NCBI GenBank assembly: GCA_003971905.1
Contig: RSEE01000067.1
Location: 1 to 64,000, forward strand
Direction of reading: 5' to 3'
Origin: Moniliella sp. 'wahieum'
Lineage: Eukaryota; Basidiomycota; Moniliellomycetes; Moniliellales; Moniliellaceae
Length of the DNA: 64,000 nucleotides
Part shown: piece after piece, positions 22,491 through 33,851 of the stretch
Layout: the number at the start of each line of letters is the position of its first letter
Position numbering within the stretch: the first letter of the stretch is position 1
Position numbers and translations under genes: made by a program
Notes under the pieces: generated by a model
What the model saw: only the letters and a program-made list of their open reading frames with translations
Databases searched by the model: none
What the model was told of the DNA's origin: nothing

Positions 22491-22879
22491 CGCCATCGCC
22501 GTTCGCGAGCTCATCAACTCAATAACCCGAGGTCCTCCGGAGCGGTTTATCCAAAATCCCGCTTCCAGCATCACTTGCACCCGACACGAAGCTTTCTTGC
22601 CCCAGAAGCCCCACTAGCACGACTCGTGGAGAAACAATCGATGATGAGGTCCTTGACCCTTTCCTTCACTTACCACATGTTTCCGGGTGTGAGTTGAAAG
22701 GGTGGAAAGAGATAAATGGTATAGTCTATCATCTTTTTCCACGGCATTATTCCTCGTCGAGTAGCCCGATGGAAGGATGGATGCAGATTGATGGCGTTCA
22801 AACCGTACGGTCATCACGTGGCAGTTCACAGGCTTTCACTACTCTAATGGCAGGAGTCTTGGGGGTCGTCATCGTCTTC
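22491..22879. repeat. Direct repeat, copy B (about 0.4 kb)
   Basis: This is the second copy of the segment at 19978-20394, in the same orientation. It is slightly shorter because it lacks about 25 bases matching 20219-20285, including the GTCATCGTGT block. The TATA-like box that follows copy A is absent here. Confidence 0.85.
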
Positions 22880-23544
22880 CTCGAAGTCGAATCTCGGTGA
22901 GCCCCTCACAGAAACCTTCATCATTATTCGAAAGCCGTACATCGTCAAGAGGAGCCGGCGCGCAAGGGCGAGCTACTGAGGCGGCGCAACGGGCGAGTCT
23001 ACTGAGGCGGCGCAAGAGTTGTCGTCGAGTGAACCAGCTCTTAGTCGTAGTGAATAAAACCGTCTCCTCAGCGTACGGGAGCAAGGGATGGCGGAGGGCG
23101 CAGACGAGAGCGGGGTTGAGTACGTTGAGTGTGGCTGCCCGAGCTGTTGAACGTTGAATCCTAGAAAGAGTGGAGGTTGCACCGGTGCTCCACCTGGCGT
23201 TGCGGCGGGCGTGACGCGTGAACGTTGGATGAGGACATCCCTTGCATGGCTGGCTGTGTGGAACGCGGTCCAGTGTGGGGGCCGACTAGTCCGTCTGCTC
23301 GTAGGATTATATGGGGGTACTCGCGCTGCAATAGTAGACACTCGCGTTTGCCATCGCGATTCGACAAGCTGCGCTCCGCCACGCAGTCATGCCGCCATTG
23401 CAAGGTATCTATCATATTGAGCCTGGTGCAGCTGGCGTGTGCAGGTAGAAAGACGAATGTTGGGGGTAAGAGAAAGCGGCAAGCCAGGTAAGAAAAAAGC
23501 AGGTGATGCAAAACAGACCCAAGCGGAAAGAGAGGACCAGGGGT
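22880..23544. other. Intergenic region with CGTTGAA-type words
   Basis: No gene is supported. TTGAGTACGTTGAGTG and GTTGAACGTTGAATC occur at 23115-23159, and GTGAACGTTGGATG near 23218. Confidence 0.4.
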
Positions 23545-24043
23545 CTATGGTGCTCCACGTGGCGGCTGCGCACCATACACGTGCGGGGGAGGGGGGGAGG
23601 CCCAATTTTGTTGAGGAGGCGCTGCTCCTTGTGCTTGGGGTGGGGCCGCTGGGCTATCGTGGCCGGCGGGGCGGAGCCATACGCTTGGGGAGGGGCGGTG
23701 CCATACGCTTGGGGGGGGGCGAAGCCATAGCCGGCAGCGGCGGGCTGGGCACGCGGGGCGGGTTGGTACCCCTGCGCAGGAGGGGCAGCTGCGTCCGGCA
23801 CGGATGCGGTGGCGTGATGGGCATAGGCACGGCGGGTGGGTTTCTTGGTGCGCGGTGCTGCGGCGGGCGTGGCGTCGGGACGCATGTGGGGCGGATGTCG
23901 TTCCAGCCGGTGCTGGCACGGCTGATGGCCACAGCGGCAGAAGGTGCGCCTTGGGGGCCGGCCTGGAGAGGGAGGCCGGAGGCCTGGGGCGGCATGCGTG
24001 GCGGTGCGCGTGGGGGGGCGGAGGGCGGGGGCTGGCTGGCCAT
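23545..24043 (-). CDS. Pro/Ala/Gln/Tyr-rich low-complexity protein
   Basis: From MASQPPPSAPPRAPPRMPPQ the protein runs through SRASTGWND, then TRRAYAHHATASVPDAA and GYGFAPPQAYGTAPPQAYGS, and ends ASPPPPHVYGAQPPRGAP. At least two one-base frame changes (near 23890 and 23640) must be crossed. PQAYG-type repeats are visible. The short GWND followed by prolines recalls SEC31 and SRA1 proteins, but no WD40 or helical domain of either accompanies it, so I give no function. It is divergent from ATG4. Confidence 0.35.
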
Positions 24044-24885
24044 GCTGGCGAGAAGGTGGACGTAGGGAGCCTGGTGCGTCGTGCCGGGGGGGAGGTGGGG
24101 TGTGGGGGGGGCGGAGGAGTGGGGCGGCCGGTTGGCGGCATGGGCGCTACATGCACATGCTGGGATGACGTCAGCTGGCCGGACGCACGACTGGCGGGAT
24201 GCGTGCTGGGGGTGCCACGTCAGCGCGGCGCCGTACGTACGGGCGCAGGGCCGAGGACGCAGAGGGCACGTGACGCGCGTCGAGTGGGAGGGTCTGGCTG
24301 GGCGCAGGGCTACGCGCCGGCGGGTCGCGTCACGTGCGGGGCCAGACACCGGTGTCCGGCGGCGCTTGGGCCCAGCCGCCGCCGCCTCGGACCGGCCGTC
24401 GACGCGCTCTTCGCTCGGCCTCCCATCCGCCCATGGCTGCGCGCGTGTCGGTGTGTCTGGACGCCGTCCACGCCGTCGAGGCCGGCGCCCCTCCCCTGCC
24501 TGGCCGGCGCCCAGCACCACCACCACCGCCACCACCACCTCCGCCTCCGCCTCCGCCCACCACCGCCGCCTCCAGCCCGCCAGCAGCGCCTCCGACACCA
24601 CCCCCCACCCGCACCCCAGCCTCAAGCCCAGCCCTCCGTCCCGACCCTCCCCGACGCACTCCCGGCCCCCCGCCCCGGCATGCCCCGACCAGCACCCGCT
24701 CGCCTCCGCGTCTCGGCTCCTCTCTCCCGCCGCCGCCTCCCGTCCAGGTCGGCCGAGCACCTTTATCCCGCCCGCATTGCCGCCCAGTCCGCCCCCCACC
24801 TTGTCCCGCCGCCTCGGACGCACAGCCCTGCCCCTGCCTCCGTCCACGGCCTGCTCCCCCCCGGCTGTCAGTGCAAGAGGCCAGA

Positions 24886-27800
24886 ATGCAGTTTTTTCCA
24901 CCCCTGCCCTCGCCGTCCAAGCGCGATCACAAGAACAACCGCCTCGTTGCTGCCCTCAAGTCCCCCTTCGACGTCGCCGTGTTGTGAGCCACATCCCATC
25001 TGCCTTTCCCGCCTCCGCCGCTGCACGGGCGGCGGTTGGGGCTGCTTCCCCCGATGCGGTTCTCATGACCCGTCGCCAGTCGGACGATCCAGCACAGATG
25101 CCCACTCGTGCCATCCATCGCCTTCCCGCTTCGCCGCCTGCCGTCAACACAACCATCCGCATCGTGCTTCTTATCCCCCGTGCCTGGCACTCCTCCTCCA
25201 CCCAAGCCTCTCCGCTTCCATCCACTTCGCCCGCCGAATGTACGTCCGAACGACTTCTCTCCTCACCTCGGCTCCCGCCGTTGCCGTTGGACAATGCGCG
25301 GCTGTCGACAGTGTCCCCCGCGGCACCCGCCTCGTTCGCCCACGGGGCGTCCGGGCCAGGAAACGATGCAAATCAAGCGCAGGCTGCATCTCGACCTCAA
25401 GGCCTGCGCAAGCGGACGCTCTCCATCCCTCGGATCCGAGCCAAGAAACGTTCTGAGGCTCGAGCCCCAGGGCAACATACTCATCCTTATCATCCTTCTC
25501 CGACAATAGGGATACTCCACGCCACGGTCAACAGCCCATTCCTCCCGTTCCTGCAGTGCCTTCCGAACTCAAGTACCACGAGAGTGGTCCATTAACAACA
25601 ATGTGCTTCCTGGCACACTGTTAGATCCAAACCGGTTCTGCCATCGAGCACATTGCCAGGGGCGCAGGGAGCCGCCCGACGTCGGGGCACTCGCGTTCGC
25701 GCACGGTTTCGCTCGCTTCCGCTGTCAGCCTGGCGTCTTGGATGGGCTGAAGGATAAGGATAAGGATAAGGACAAGGACAAGGACAAGGACAAGGGCACT
25801 GACAACAAGGTCAACAAACCCAAGGACAAAGGCGTCTCCAGCAGCTCCAGCAGTATGAGGAGAAGAGTACTACAGAAACAAACGGAGCGGGTACCGTCTG
25901 AACGGCTCAGCCAGCCTGCGATGCCTCCCCCTCGGTTTTGAATGCCTCGTCAACACCTCGTTTATCATCCGACGACCAGGCGCCTCCGCGCATCGCCGGT
26001 CCGCCTCCTATGTCGGACCTTCGCGCCATGTGCTGCTCTCCCCTTATCATCAGCCGACAGCCCACCATCCCCGCCGGTGCTCTCCCCCGTTGCTGGATCC
26101 CCCCCCGCACCCGCTCGACAATAAGACCTGCACCCCCGACAGTGACTCCCAACCTCGGATGTTGTTCCAATCAGTGAGTCGATCGTCTCTCCCCGGTCCC
26201 ACATTTCATCCCCGATTCGCCTAAACCCAGCTCCCGACCCCAGGGAGGGGTAACAACTTGCTTCCATTCCCGAAGCTGCGCCGGCACCGGCAAGACCAGA
26301 AACGGAGGAAACGCTCCGGCTCGGTCGGCACACTCTTGACCGCTTAACGTTTGGAAAGATAAGGGCAAAACGACAATAGCGACAAGCCTCATGCTGAGGT
26401 GGCATCCTCCCCCTGGCTGGGACGCCCGCCATCTCTTCTTCTCCCGTCCGGGAACCGAAGACGACACCGTTGTATGCCCACGAGTCGTCGTCGGCGACAA
26501 CAGTGGGCACCTTGGGTGTACCTTCGCTCGGTCCGCCTAGTCTTCGCCCCAGCTCGTCTGCTCACTCCCGGTTGGCAGGCGCAAGAAGGCAATCCCGACT
26601 CGCGCCATGCCCCATGCAGGCACACATTTCGTCGTCCGCCCAAGCATCGCCGCCCCCCCGGATGGCATCCTGTCCCATCTTGCTGCCTTGAGGCTGAGGG
26701 ATTCTGCTTCTCACTCTGCCCCCTCGTCCCCTGTCGCAGGGGACGGGAGACGCGTGGCTGCCCCACCAGCAGCTCGATCAGCAGCCCAGTCAACAACAAC
26801 CCAGCCAGCTGCCGTCCCCCGCAGCGGTGAGGATGACCAGTCTTTGTCGCTCGCTTCATGGGGACCCAGCACCGCCAGTCTACCCACGGTCGAGGGAAGC
26901 CCGCAGGCACAGCAAGGCGTATGGCTGATGGGTGTGTGGCATGGCCCCCCGGAGTCCCCTTGCCAACGCGATGGGATCCGCCACGGGAGATGATATTAGT
27001 ACCGACCAAACGGCCGACTCAGAGATCTTTTGCTCGCGCAGCCTGCCCTGGCCCATACCGGACCCACCAATGGATATACCCCGCCGCCCATCCAGGCGTC
27101 GACCACTTGGAAGGCCGATTTGCAACGCGACTTACCTCCCGAATCTGGTGTTCCTATCGAAACCATTTCCCTCCCATTGCCCGAGATGGGCAGATCAGCG
27201 AGGCGGCCAGTGCAGCGGCGGAGGTGGACCCGCGTGCCGGGGAGACTTCATCGGGGGCACGCCGGAGGAAACGGAAGAACCCGCCAACGGCGGCTGGGCC
27301 GACCGGTGGGGGGCGCCTGTAGCAGGCCTGTGGTCGCGTGCGGTGGCCGCGGCCCAGTCGGCGGGCTTGGGCGCGGAGGGATCACCACGGATGCCGGGTG
27401 GGGATGCATGTTGCGCACAGGCCAGTCTCTCTTGGCGAATACCTTGCTAACCGTTGCGTTGGGTAGGGACTGGCGTCGTCCGATGCGGCCACCATCGGTG
27501 GAGGACCAAGGGGCGGAAACGTATGCTGCCTACGTGCGCATCTTGGCTTCGTTCCTCGACAGCCCGTCGGGACGAGTGCCGTTTTCGGTGCATCGGTTTG
27601 CTCAACAAGGTGTTTCGCTGGGCAAATCACCTGGAGAATGGTTTGGCCCTTCGACAGCGGCCGGAGCCATTCTGCGGTGCGTTGCCGAGCCGCACCCGTA
27701 CCTTGTGCCCCCAGGAGATGATGGTTTGCCGCCCTTGGCTGTTGTGCTCGCCCATGACAGTACCGTGCATGCCCATCAAGTCATCACGGCTGGCACTGCG

Positions 27801-29604
27801 CCCGTCTGGCCCGTTCCGGGACACGACCCCTATGCTGTCCCCATCCCCTGTACCGTCCGGGGCCGGCGCACAACAGGCCCAGTCCGAGTCGGTGCCAGAA
27901 CCGTTTTGTCGCGCCGTGCTTATCTTGGCGGGTATGAGATTTGGACTGGAAAAGGTACACGAGTCGTACTACGATGATATCAAAGTACGTCCCCCCCCCT
28001 CCCCCACGACTACCCGAGATGGAGATGACCGGCTGCTGACCCTGTCTTACATGTAGGCACATTTACCTTCCCCCAAAGCGTAGGGATCGCCGGGGGGAAA
28101 CCTTCGTCATCCTATACTTTGTCGGACTGGACAGCAGCAATGACTCGCTCCTCTACCTTGACCCGCACCATGTTCGACCCGCGTGCCCTTCCGCCCGGGA
28201 GATGGGGATAGCTGGTTGTGTACGGCCTACACGCCGGCCCAGCTGGATAGTTATCATGGTACCAAAGTGCATCGGATGCCGCTCAAAATGATGGACCCGA
28301 GTATGTTGCTCGGCTTTGTTGTTCGTTCCCGGGCCGAGTGGGACGACCTCGTTCTCCGGCTTGCAGCGTTGCCCAAGCCCCTCCTTTCTATCAACTCTCA
28401 TCCACCACCAACCCCAGCTCAGATCAGCAGTCGGTTTCGCCCAGCTGGGCCGAAGACGATGGGGTGCAGTCCCTGTCCGACTCGAGTGATTTGGACGGCG
28501 CTGGCGAGGAGGAGGACGAGGACGAGGGAGTAGCCTTGGGGGCGCACCTTACTGTGGCCAATGAAGCTGGGGCAGAGCAAGCCACGGCGGAAGACATGCC
28601 ACGCTCGACGACGGAACAAACCATTTGTGCAGCTCCTCGCACCGTGGCGCAACGTGAGGGGGGGAGAGCGACAGTGACGAGACCGAGGCTGAGGGTGTTT
28701 TGGTTGCTTGCCCTGAAATTCCAATGACTGCTCCTTCCCATCTTGTCACGGACTCTCAAGGACCGCTCCCCTTCCCGCGTAAGGTATCTTTACCTCCTCC
28801 AGCGTCCCCTGCCTCATCAGGGGAAAAGATTATCCCCCGTGACGCCCATGCCAGGTCGGATCGGAGATCATCCCCCCTTCTGCGCCAGCCGCTTCGACAC
28901 GAAGTGGACGGATATCGGCACCAACTGAAGAGTGTGAAGCGTATGCGGCCGAAACCGCATCGTTCGACACCCCTTCTTCGCCCATTCACCCCATGGCGTT
29001 GCAGACTTCACCGTCGGCTATGGACGCTACTGCTGTGGCAGCCCGAGCCGCTGCGGCGACCCACGAAGCCGACGGGCAGTTCCCTTGCGTGGCAAGCCTT
29101 CCCCTGATGCTGCCTCCCTCCCTCGCGCGTGTCGAACGCCAGTCCTTGTGACGCAGCCGACCTGCCAACGCGACAGCGCAGGCAGGCCCACTCGTTTGAT
29201 CCTTCGTCGTTGAACAGTGCTCCTGCTCGCCCGGCCGCCTTCCCCGCCACGGGTCAGGAACTTGCTTCTTCCCCTCAGGTCTTATTCCCCACCTCGACCC
29301 AGTCTCCTGCACGTTCACCTCCGCTTTCGTCCCCTCTACCGTCTCCTCCGTTTTGTCCTCGCCTCCCTCGCCCACGCCGGCACGCCAACCCGATGGCTAC
29401 TGGCATGTGCCGGCGCCGTCGGACGCAGAACCGCTGTTTGAACCCGACAGTACCGAGCCTGTTCTGGTGCAGCGCCCAGCGTATGCGTCGAGCTTTGATT
29501 ATTTGATCCCAGAGCCACCGGCCGTCCTGTGGGGGACGCCGAAGCTGAGGACTCCATTGTAGGGTCCTGGCCGCCGGAGGAACTGCTGGGCCAGCAAGAC
29601 GGGG
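24886..29604 (+). CDS. ATG4: ATG4-like autophagy cysteine protease with long N- and C-terminal extensions
   Basis: ATG4 cleaves the C-terminus of ATG8 and later delipidates it. The catalytic core spans about 26920-28390: VWLMGVWHGP; TSRIWCSYRNHFPPI; DAGWGCMLRTGQSLLANTLL with the catalytic Cys; VLILAGMRFGLEKV; an intron at 27985-28056; SVGIAGGKPSSSY; LYLDPHHVRP with the catalytic Asp and His; and KMMDPSMLLGFVV. Frame changes occur near 27300, 27930, 28110 and 28190. Upstream, a Ser/Ala/Pro-rich extension of about 600-700 residues begins MQFFPPLPSPSKRD and holds a KD repeat at 25751-25795. Downstream, an acidic segment DSSDLDGAGEEEDEDEG and a Ser-rich tail continue to about 29600. Long extensions occur in basidiomycete ATG4 proteins, but both ends here are inferred from coding style, not from homology. 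Confidence 0.75.
25751..25795 (+). repeat. GATAAG/GACAAG hexamer microsatellite in the ATG4 extension
   Basis: Seven hexamer units encode alternating Asp-Lys (DKDKDKDKDK) in one frame. The array lies inside the inferred ATG4 N-terminal extension. Confidence 0.8.
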
Positions 29605-31051
29605 AAGGTGAGTCAGGGATCCAACATGGTGTGAGCACAATGGCCATCAGTGGCCATTCCGTCTCTCCTTCTCTTCCTTGTCCTCCTCTCTCCCCGTCCC
29701 CACTGCGGGCTCTGCCTTGCCACCCGGCACCGGTACCGGCACCCTACCACCGCCATGCTGCCGGTACCCTTGCCGCCATCCAACTTGGACGCGGCGGTGC
29801 CGGAGCCGGAGCCGATTGCCCATCCCGCTAGCTCATGCTCGTCCTTGCCTCCCTTAGCCCGATGCGCCCGATGCGCCCGATGCGCCCGATGCACTCAATT
29901 CGAGCCTGCTCGCCCCCGCCCCATCCCCCTTCCCTTGCCAGCACGCACAACCAGACGTCCCCCCTCTCGAAGGCGGATCGTGGGACTATGTGGCGCCGTC
30001 GTCGTTGCCGTTGCCCTTGGCCACTCGACCCGAACGCTGATCCCCTTCTTGCCCGTAGGGAGGGGCGTTTGTCTGTACCTGTTCCATTCCCCTTTTCATT
30101 CCCATTCCCATTCTCATTCCCGTTCCCATTTCCATGTCCATGCCCACGCCCATGCCCATGCCATTCCCATTCTCATTCATTCTATGTTGTGCCCTGCCCC
30201 TCGCCCCGCGTGCTTGCGCATCTGGGGTATCATGAATTTTGCTTGTCTGGTTTCCACCTCTGTACCTGGCGATGGGATCAAGTGTACCCCCCTCCTCGGT
30301 GTGCAGTCCATAGAACAAGTGACGCGCCGCTGGTCTCCTTTTGGCAAGAACAAGTGCGATGGTCCAATGGGGCGGGTTCAGATCGCACCTCGGTCCAGCA
30401 GAGCTAGGGTCGAGAAGGAGACCAAGGAGAGCGACAGCTCTGGGTTTGCCGAGTCTGTTGGAAGGGCGGAAGGGGGGTGAGGCGCACATTGCGTGTGACA
30501 CTTGTTCCAACGACCCGCGTGTGTGGTCCCGTCGAGCAAAACCAACGCGCGCGCACTAAGGCGAGCTTCTAGTACGACACCGTCAATCAGGCACCATCCC
30601 TCGTGCGATGTTACCTTGCGCCATGGCCAAAATACAGGTATGGAGCTGGGAGCAACAGCGCCACCGATCGCACCGCACCATTTGGGCCCGACCCAGAGTT
30701 CCGCGGCCAGGACACCACGGCGCGATACCAGCGGCCGAGTGCTGGGTGCCCGCAGCTGCCTTTCCCTCTCTCCACCCAGCTGCAACCAACTGCCCAAGCG
30801 GCGGCTGCACTCATGGCCAGACGGGGTTAGCATTACAGCGAGTGAACTACCGAAGAGACGAGGACCTCAACAACGGAGGCGCGATCCACACTGGCACGGC
30901 ATCAACCCATCTTGCGTACCAGGACGACAACAAGGCCGAAGATCGAGACGCGCTCGGTTCCACTCGGTGCAGCGGTCCATCGGGCCGGCCCACAAGAGCG
31001 CCCAAGGCGATACGGCGTCGGCTTGGTCGCGTCCATCCGTGCATTAACTCT
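29605..31051. other. Convergent region between ATG4 and the BUR1-like kinase
   Basis: No gene is supported. A GATGCGCCC tandem repeat (about 3.7 units) lies at 29861-29893 and a CATTCC-rich microsatellite at 30085-30180. Some plus-strand frames near 30630-30830 look weakly coding, but I cannot assign them. Confidence 0.4.
30085..30180. repeat. CATTCC/CCATGCC microsatellite
   Basis: About 95 bases are built from CATTCC, CGTTCC, CATGTC and CATGCC hexamers. The minus strand would read Met-Gly or Glu-Trp style repeats, with no sign of a gene. Confidence 0.75.
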
Positions 31052-32731
31052 TCACACATATGATTTGGTAACCCCTCCTTCGTCCACCTGGCTTCCACCT
31101 TCACCTTCATCAGCCAGGGCCATCGGTTGCCTCGCACCCCAAAGATGGTGTCGAAATGAGGGTCTACACCTGGATATTACAGGGTAAGCCAAGTTTCCAG
31201 GGCGGGGGGAATGAGAATTAGTGAAAGTTGCTCGGGCCTGGCCGGCGGGAGGAGGGAGGTAGGGTGCACCGACGTTCGGTCTGGGGGGCAAGTTGGGGTT
31301 GGGGGGCAAAGAAGAACGTTGCCGTGCAGCATTGACGGGTCCGGGAGGACCGAAGCGGGATGGGGCTGGCTGAACGGGCGGAAGGATGGGCTGTGGGATG
31401 GGCACGGGGCGGGCAGCAATCCGTTTGCGATCAAGTTCCTTTTTGGCTTGGGTACTGCGGTAGGGAAGCTGGCTCAGCGGGAAGGGGGGTAGACCAAAGC
31501 CAGTCATGATCCAGCGCTTGGCTGGCCGGGGTACGCAACGCCGGGTTGAGCTGCAAGAGCCCATCAATCAAATCGGCCGCTTGGGCAGGAATCTGAACTG
31601 GTCCATCAAACGTGAGCCAGCGGCGAAGAATGCGTGGGTGCGAACCAAAGTCAAGTTGGCCGCCCGGTAGGTCCGCATCCTCGATCCGCCCTGTTGCGTC
31701 CGCATTGCGCACACCGGGCAGCGCATTCCATCCTGGAATCGAGTGTTCGTTGGGCGAACCACAGAGATGGGCAATGACCTCGAGTTGGTTTATCTCGGTG
31801 TTGCCCGTAAACAAGGGGCGGCGCAAAAACATTTCCGCCAAGATACAGCCCACTCCCCACAGGTCCACCTCGGGCCCATAAAAACGATTCCTGCCAACAG
31901 CTCAGGAGGGGGGGTACCAGCGGGTGACGACAGTGCCCGTATATCCACCCGATCCTGGCCCACAAACGCAGGGTTGTGGAGCGCACGCGCCAAGCCAAAG
32001 TCGGCGATTTGAAGGTGGCCAGTATTGCTGATGAGCGTTGGCACTCTTGATGTCTCGATGGACAATCGCGTTCGAGTGAAGGAACGCAACACCCTCGAGA
32101 AACGTTTGATGTAGAGCTTGATTTGTGGCACAGAAAAGCTCACGGCGCCCAGGAGCCCGGCCAAATCATGGTCCATGTAAGGCTCTACCATGTAGATCTC
32201 ACCCGTATCGTCTTTGGCCGCTTGGCTGGTAATGGCGGAAGCAGGCCGGGGAGCATACACCATGTCGACAATGGGCACGATGGAAGGATGCCGCAGGCAC
32301 TTGAGAAACTTGATCTCCCGCACCGAGGTAAGTGCAAGCCCGTCCTTGGCGTCGTGCACAGTAAGCTTTTGAGCGCCACTGCCTGGCCGTGACGCGGTGC
32401 CGGCCCGCACCAAACCCCAAAACGTACCCTCTCCAAGCGTGTCGGACAAGTCGTAGTGCGCCAGCGAGCTGCATCCTTCCACAGGGACTGTCGGTGGATC
32501 GAGTCCGGCAGCTGCTGCATCGGCCTTACGCCGCTGGCGCCAGGCCAGAGCTGCTTCTCGCTTCTGGCGACGCAGAGCAATCTCGGCATCGACAGCAGCA
32601 CGGTCGGAAACATCCGCCCGGGACAGGCAGAATGAGACCATGGTTTCGGCCCACTCCTTGGCCAGTTCAGGAGCGTATCCAGGCATGGATGGCCGTCGGG
32701 GGAGAGGAGACTGGAGGGGGCGAGGAGACAC
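31052..32731 (-). CDS. BUR1: CDK9/BUR1-like cyclin-dependent kinase
   Basis: This is a Ser/Thr kinase of the transcriptional CDK class that phosphorylates the RNA polymerase II tail and Spt5. It has the Gly loop LGEGTF, the segment KLTVHDAKDGLALTSVREIK with the PITALRE-like helix, IYMVEPYMDHDLAGLL (hinge) and an HRDIK loop in a neighbouring frame near 32065. The rest of the domain shows ADFGLA (DFG), YPPPELLAGIVFMGP, VDLWGVGCILAEMFLRRPLF and LDHDWLWSTPLPAEPASLP. PLPA(D/E)P...LP before SSKELDRK is typical of BUR1/CDK9. An Arg/Ala-rich helical segment (LRRQKREAALAWRQRRKADA) precedes the kinase. The C-terminal tail is Pro-rich. Frame changes occur near 32390, 32060, 31945, 31880 and 31440. The ATP-binding Lys falls in the disrupted stretch near 32380. 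The start could also be the Met at about 32686. Confidence 0.7.
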
Positions 32732-33290
32732 TGGAGGGGCGAGGGCAGAGTTGGGATGGGCGGACGAGTGGATGGTTCGGCGAGGGACCCGGTGCGGAAT
32801 CGGGGGAGGGGCAGGAGAGAGCTCGCGAATACGCTTCGGCGAGGGGCCGTCGGCGGGTGGCGTCGGGGCCGCTTAGCCGGGACGACATGGGGAGCAGTGG
32901 TGGTGGTGGCCGGCGGCAGCACTTGCACGCTGCTGCAACGTTCAACGTTCATCACGTTCAACTCCATCAACTTTTACAACTTTTAACCAGACCGCCGGGC
33001 CGGTAGATGGCAGTCGGTGTCCACTCGCAAGTTGGCGGAACCACCACATATTCCGCTCCGCCCCTACCAATGTGATGAAATGTGATGCATGTGATGAGTC
33101 CGGACGGAAGTACCCGTCGATTTAATTGCGCCCTCTGGGCAGCCCCTGTGCAGCGCTCCATTTAATAATTTCCCTAGCAGTAGCTCAGTGTAGCTAACCC
33201 TGTCGCCTGGCCGCCCAACGTCTCAGCCTGTCGCGCAGGTCGTGGCCTTGCCACCCGGGCGGGCTAAGCTTCTGACCCATCGTCAACAAG
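32732..33290. promoter_or_regulatory. Divergent promoter region of the kinase and eL42 genes
   Basis: It separates the divergent kinase and ribosomal protein genes. The array CAACGTTCAACGTTCATCACG at 32936-32956 lies about 205 bp upstream of the kinase start. No other gene is seen; the eL42 transcript probably starts shortly before 33290. Confidence 0.45.
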
Positions 33291-33463
33291 GTGAGTCTTG
33301 ACCCCGAGTCCTATGCGCATGGAGGACGGGAACGCCCGCTATCTGCAGACGCCACCACGATTTGGAAGCGGGTGTTTGCATGCTCTGGTGTATCGCATTG
33401 GCTATGCCAAAGTGGCACTGGATGGAGCGGTACGTGTACTAACTAAGCTGCGCCTGTTTGTAG
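33291..33463 (+). other. 5' UTR intron of the eL42 gene
   Basis: GTGAGT at 33291, a perfect TACTAAC branch site at 33437-33443 and TTTGTAG ending at 33463 define a 173-nt intron just upstream of the ATG at 33474. Introns at the 5' end of ribosomal protein genes are common in fungi. Confidence 0.75.
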
Positions 33464-33473
33464 GTTTTGCGAG

Positions 33474-33851
33474 ATGGTCAACGTTCCCAAGACTCGCCGC
33501 ACCTACTGCAAGGGTAAGGACTGCAAGAAGCACACGTGAGTATATCAACCTGAACAGTGATGTGGTTGGAGACTAATTATCTGGACCGACCAGCCCCCAC
33601 AAGGTGACCCAGTACAAGACGGGCAAGGCCTCGCTTTACGCCCAGGGTAAGCGTCGTTACGACCGGAAGCAGAAGGGTTACGGTGGTCAGACCAAGCCCG
33701 TCTTCCACAAGAGGCCAAGACGACCAAGAAGGTTGTGCTGCGTCTCGAGTGCTCTGCGTGCAAGTACCGCTCGCACGTCGCTCTGAAGCGCTGCAAGCAC
33801 TTCGAGCTTGGCGGTGACAAGAAGCAGAAGGGTGCTGCGCTGTCGTTCTAA
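33474..33851 (+). CDS. RPL42: 60S ribosomal protein eL42 (L44/L36a)
   Basis: The two exons (33474-33535 and 33594-33851) flank a 58-nt intron with a GTGAGT donor. The protein reads [20 protein letters not shown], then [40 protein letters not shown] and, after one frame change, [20 protein letters not shown] and [19 protein letters not shown]. The length (about 105 residues), the Cys motifs of the zinc ribbon and the E-site loop are all standard. Pro56 in GGQTKPVFH is retained; substitution of this residue is the classical route to cycloheximide resistance, so a sensitive ribosome is expected. At 33709-33714 one A is missing from the expected AAGAAGGCC, which shifts the frame. In an essential, near-invariant gene this almost certainly marks a sequence error. 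Confidence 0.95.

Noticed and set aside
19978-22879. LTR-type element based on the 0.4-kb direct repeats
   Set aside because: No polymerase, integrase or capsid-like coding lies between the copies, and no clear TG...CA ends or target duplications are visible. A local duplication is simpler.
23545-24043. SEC31 or SRA1 homologue suggested by the GWND-plus-proline motif
   Set aside because: The motif is short, the rest is low-complexity Pro/Ala/Tyr sequence, and neither WD40 repeats nor the SRA1 helical domain is present nearby.
23804-25456. 550-codon plus-strand ORF
   Set aside because: It overlaps the start of the Pro-rich gene and ATG4 in a GC-rich zone; the Cys/Arg/Pro-rich translation shows no coding signature before about 24880.
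30502-31063. Overlapping plus-strand ORFs near the kinase 3' end
   Set aside because: Three frames are equally open, with no start context or recognisable domain.
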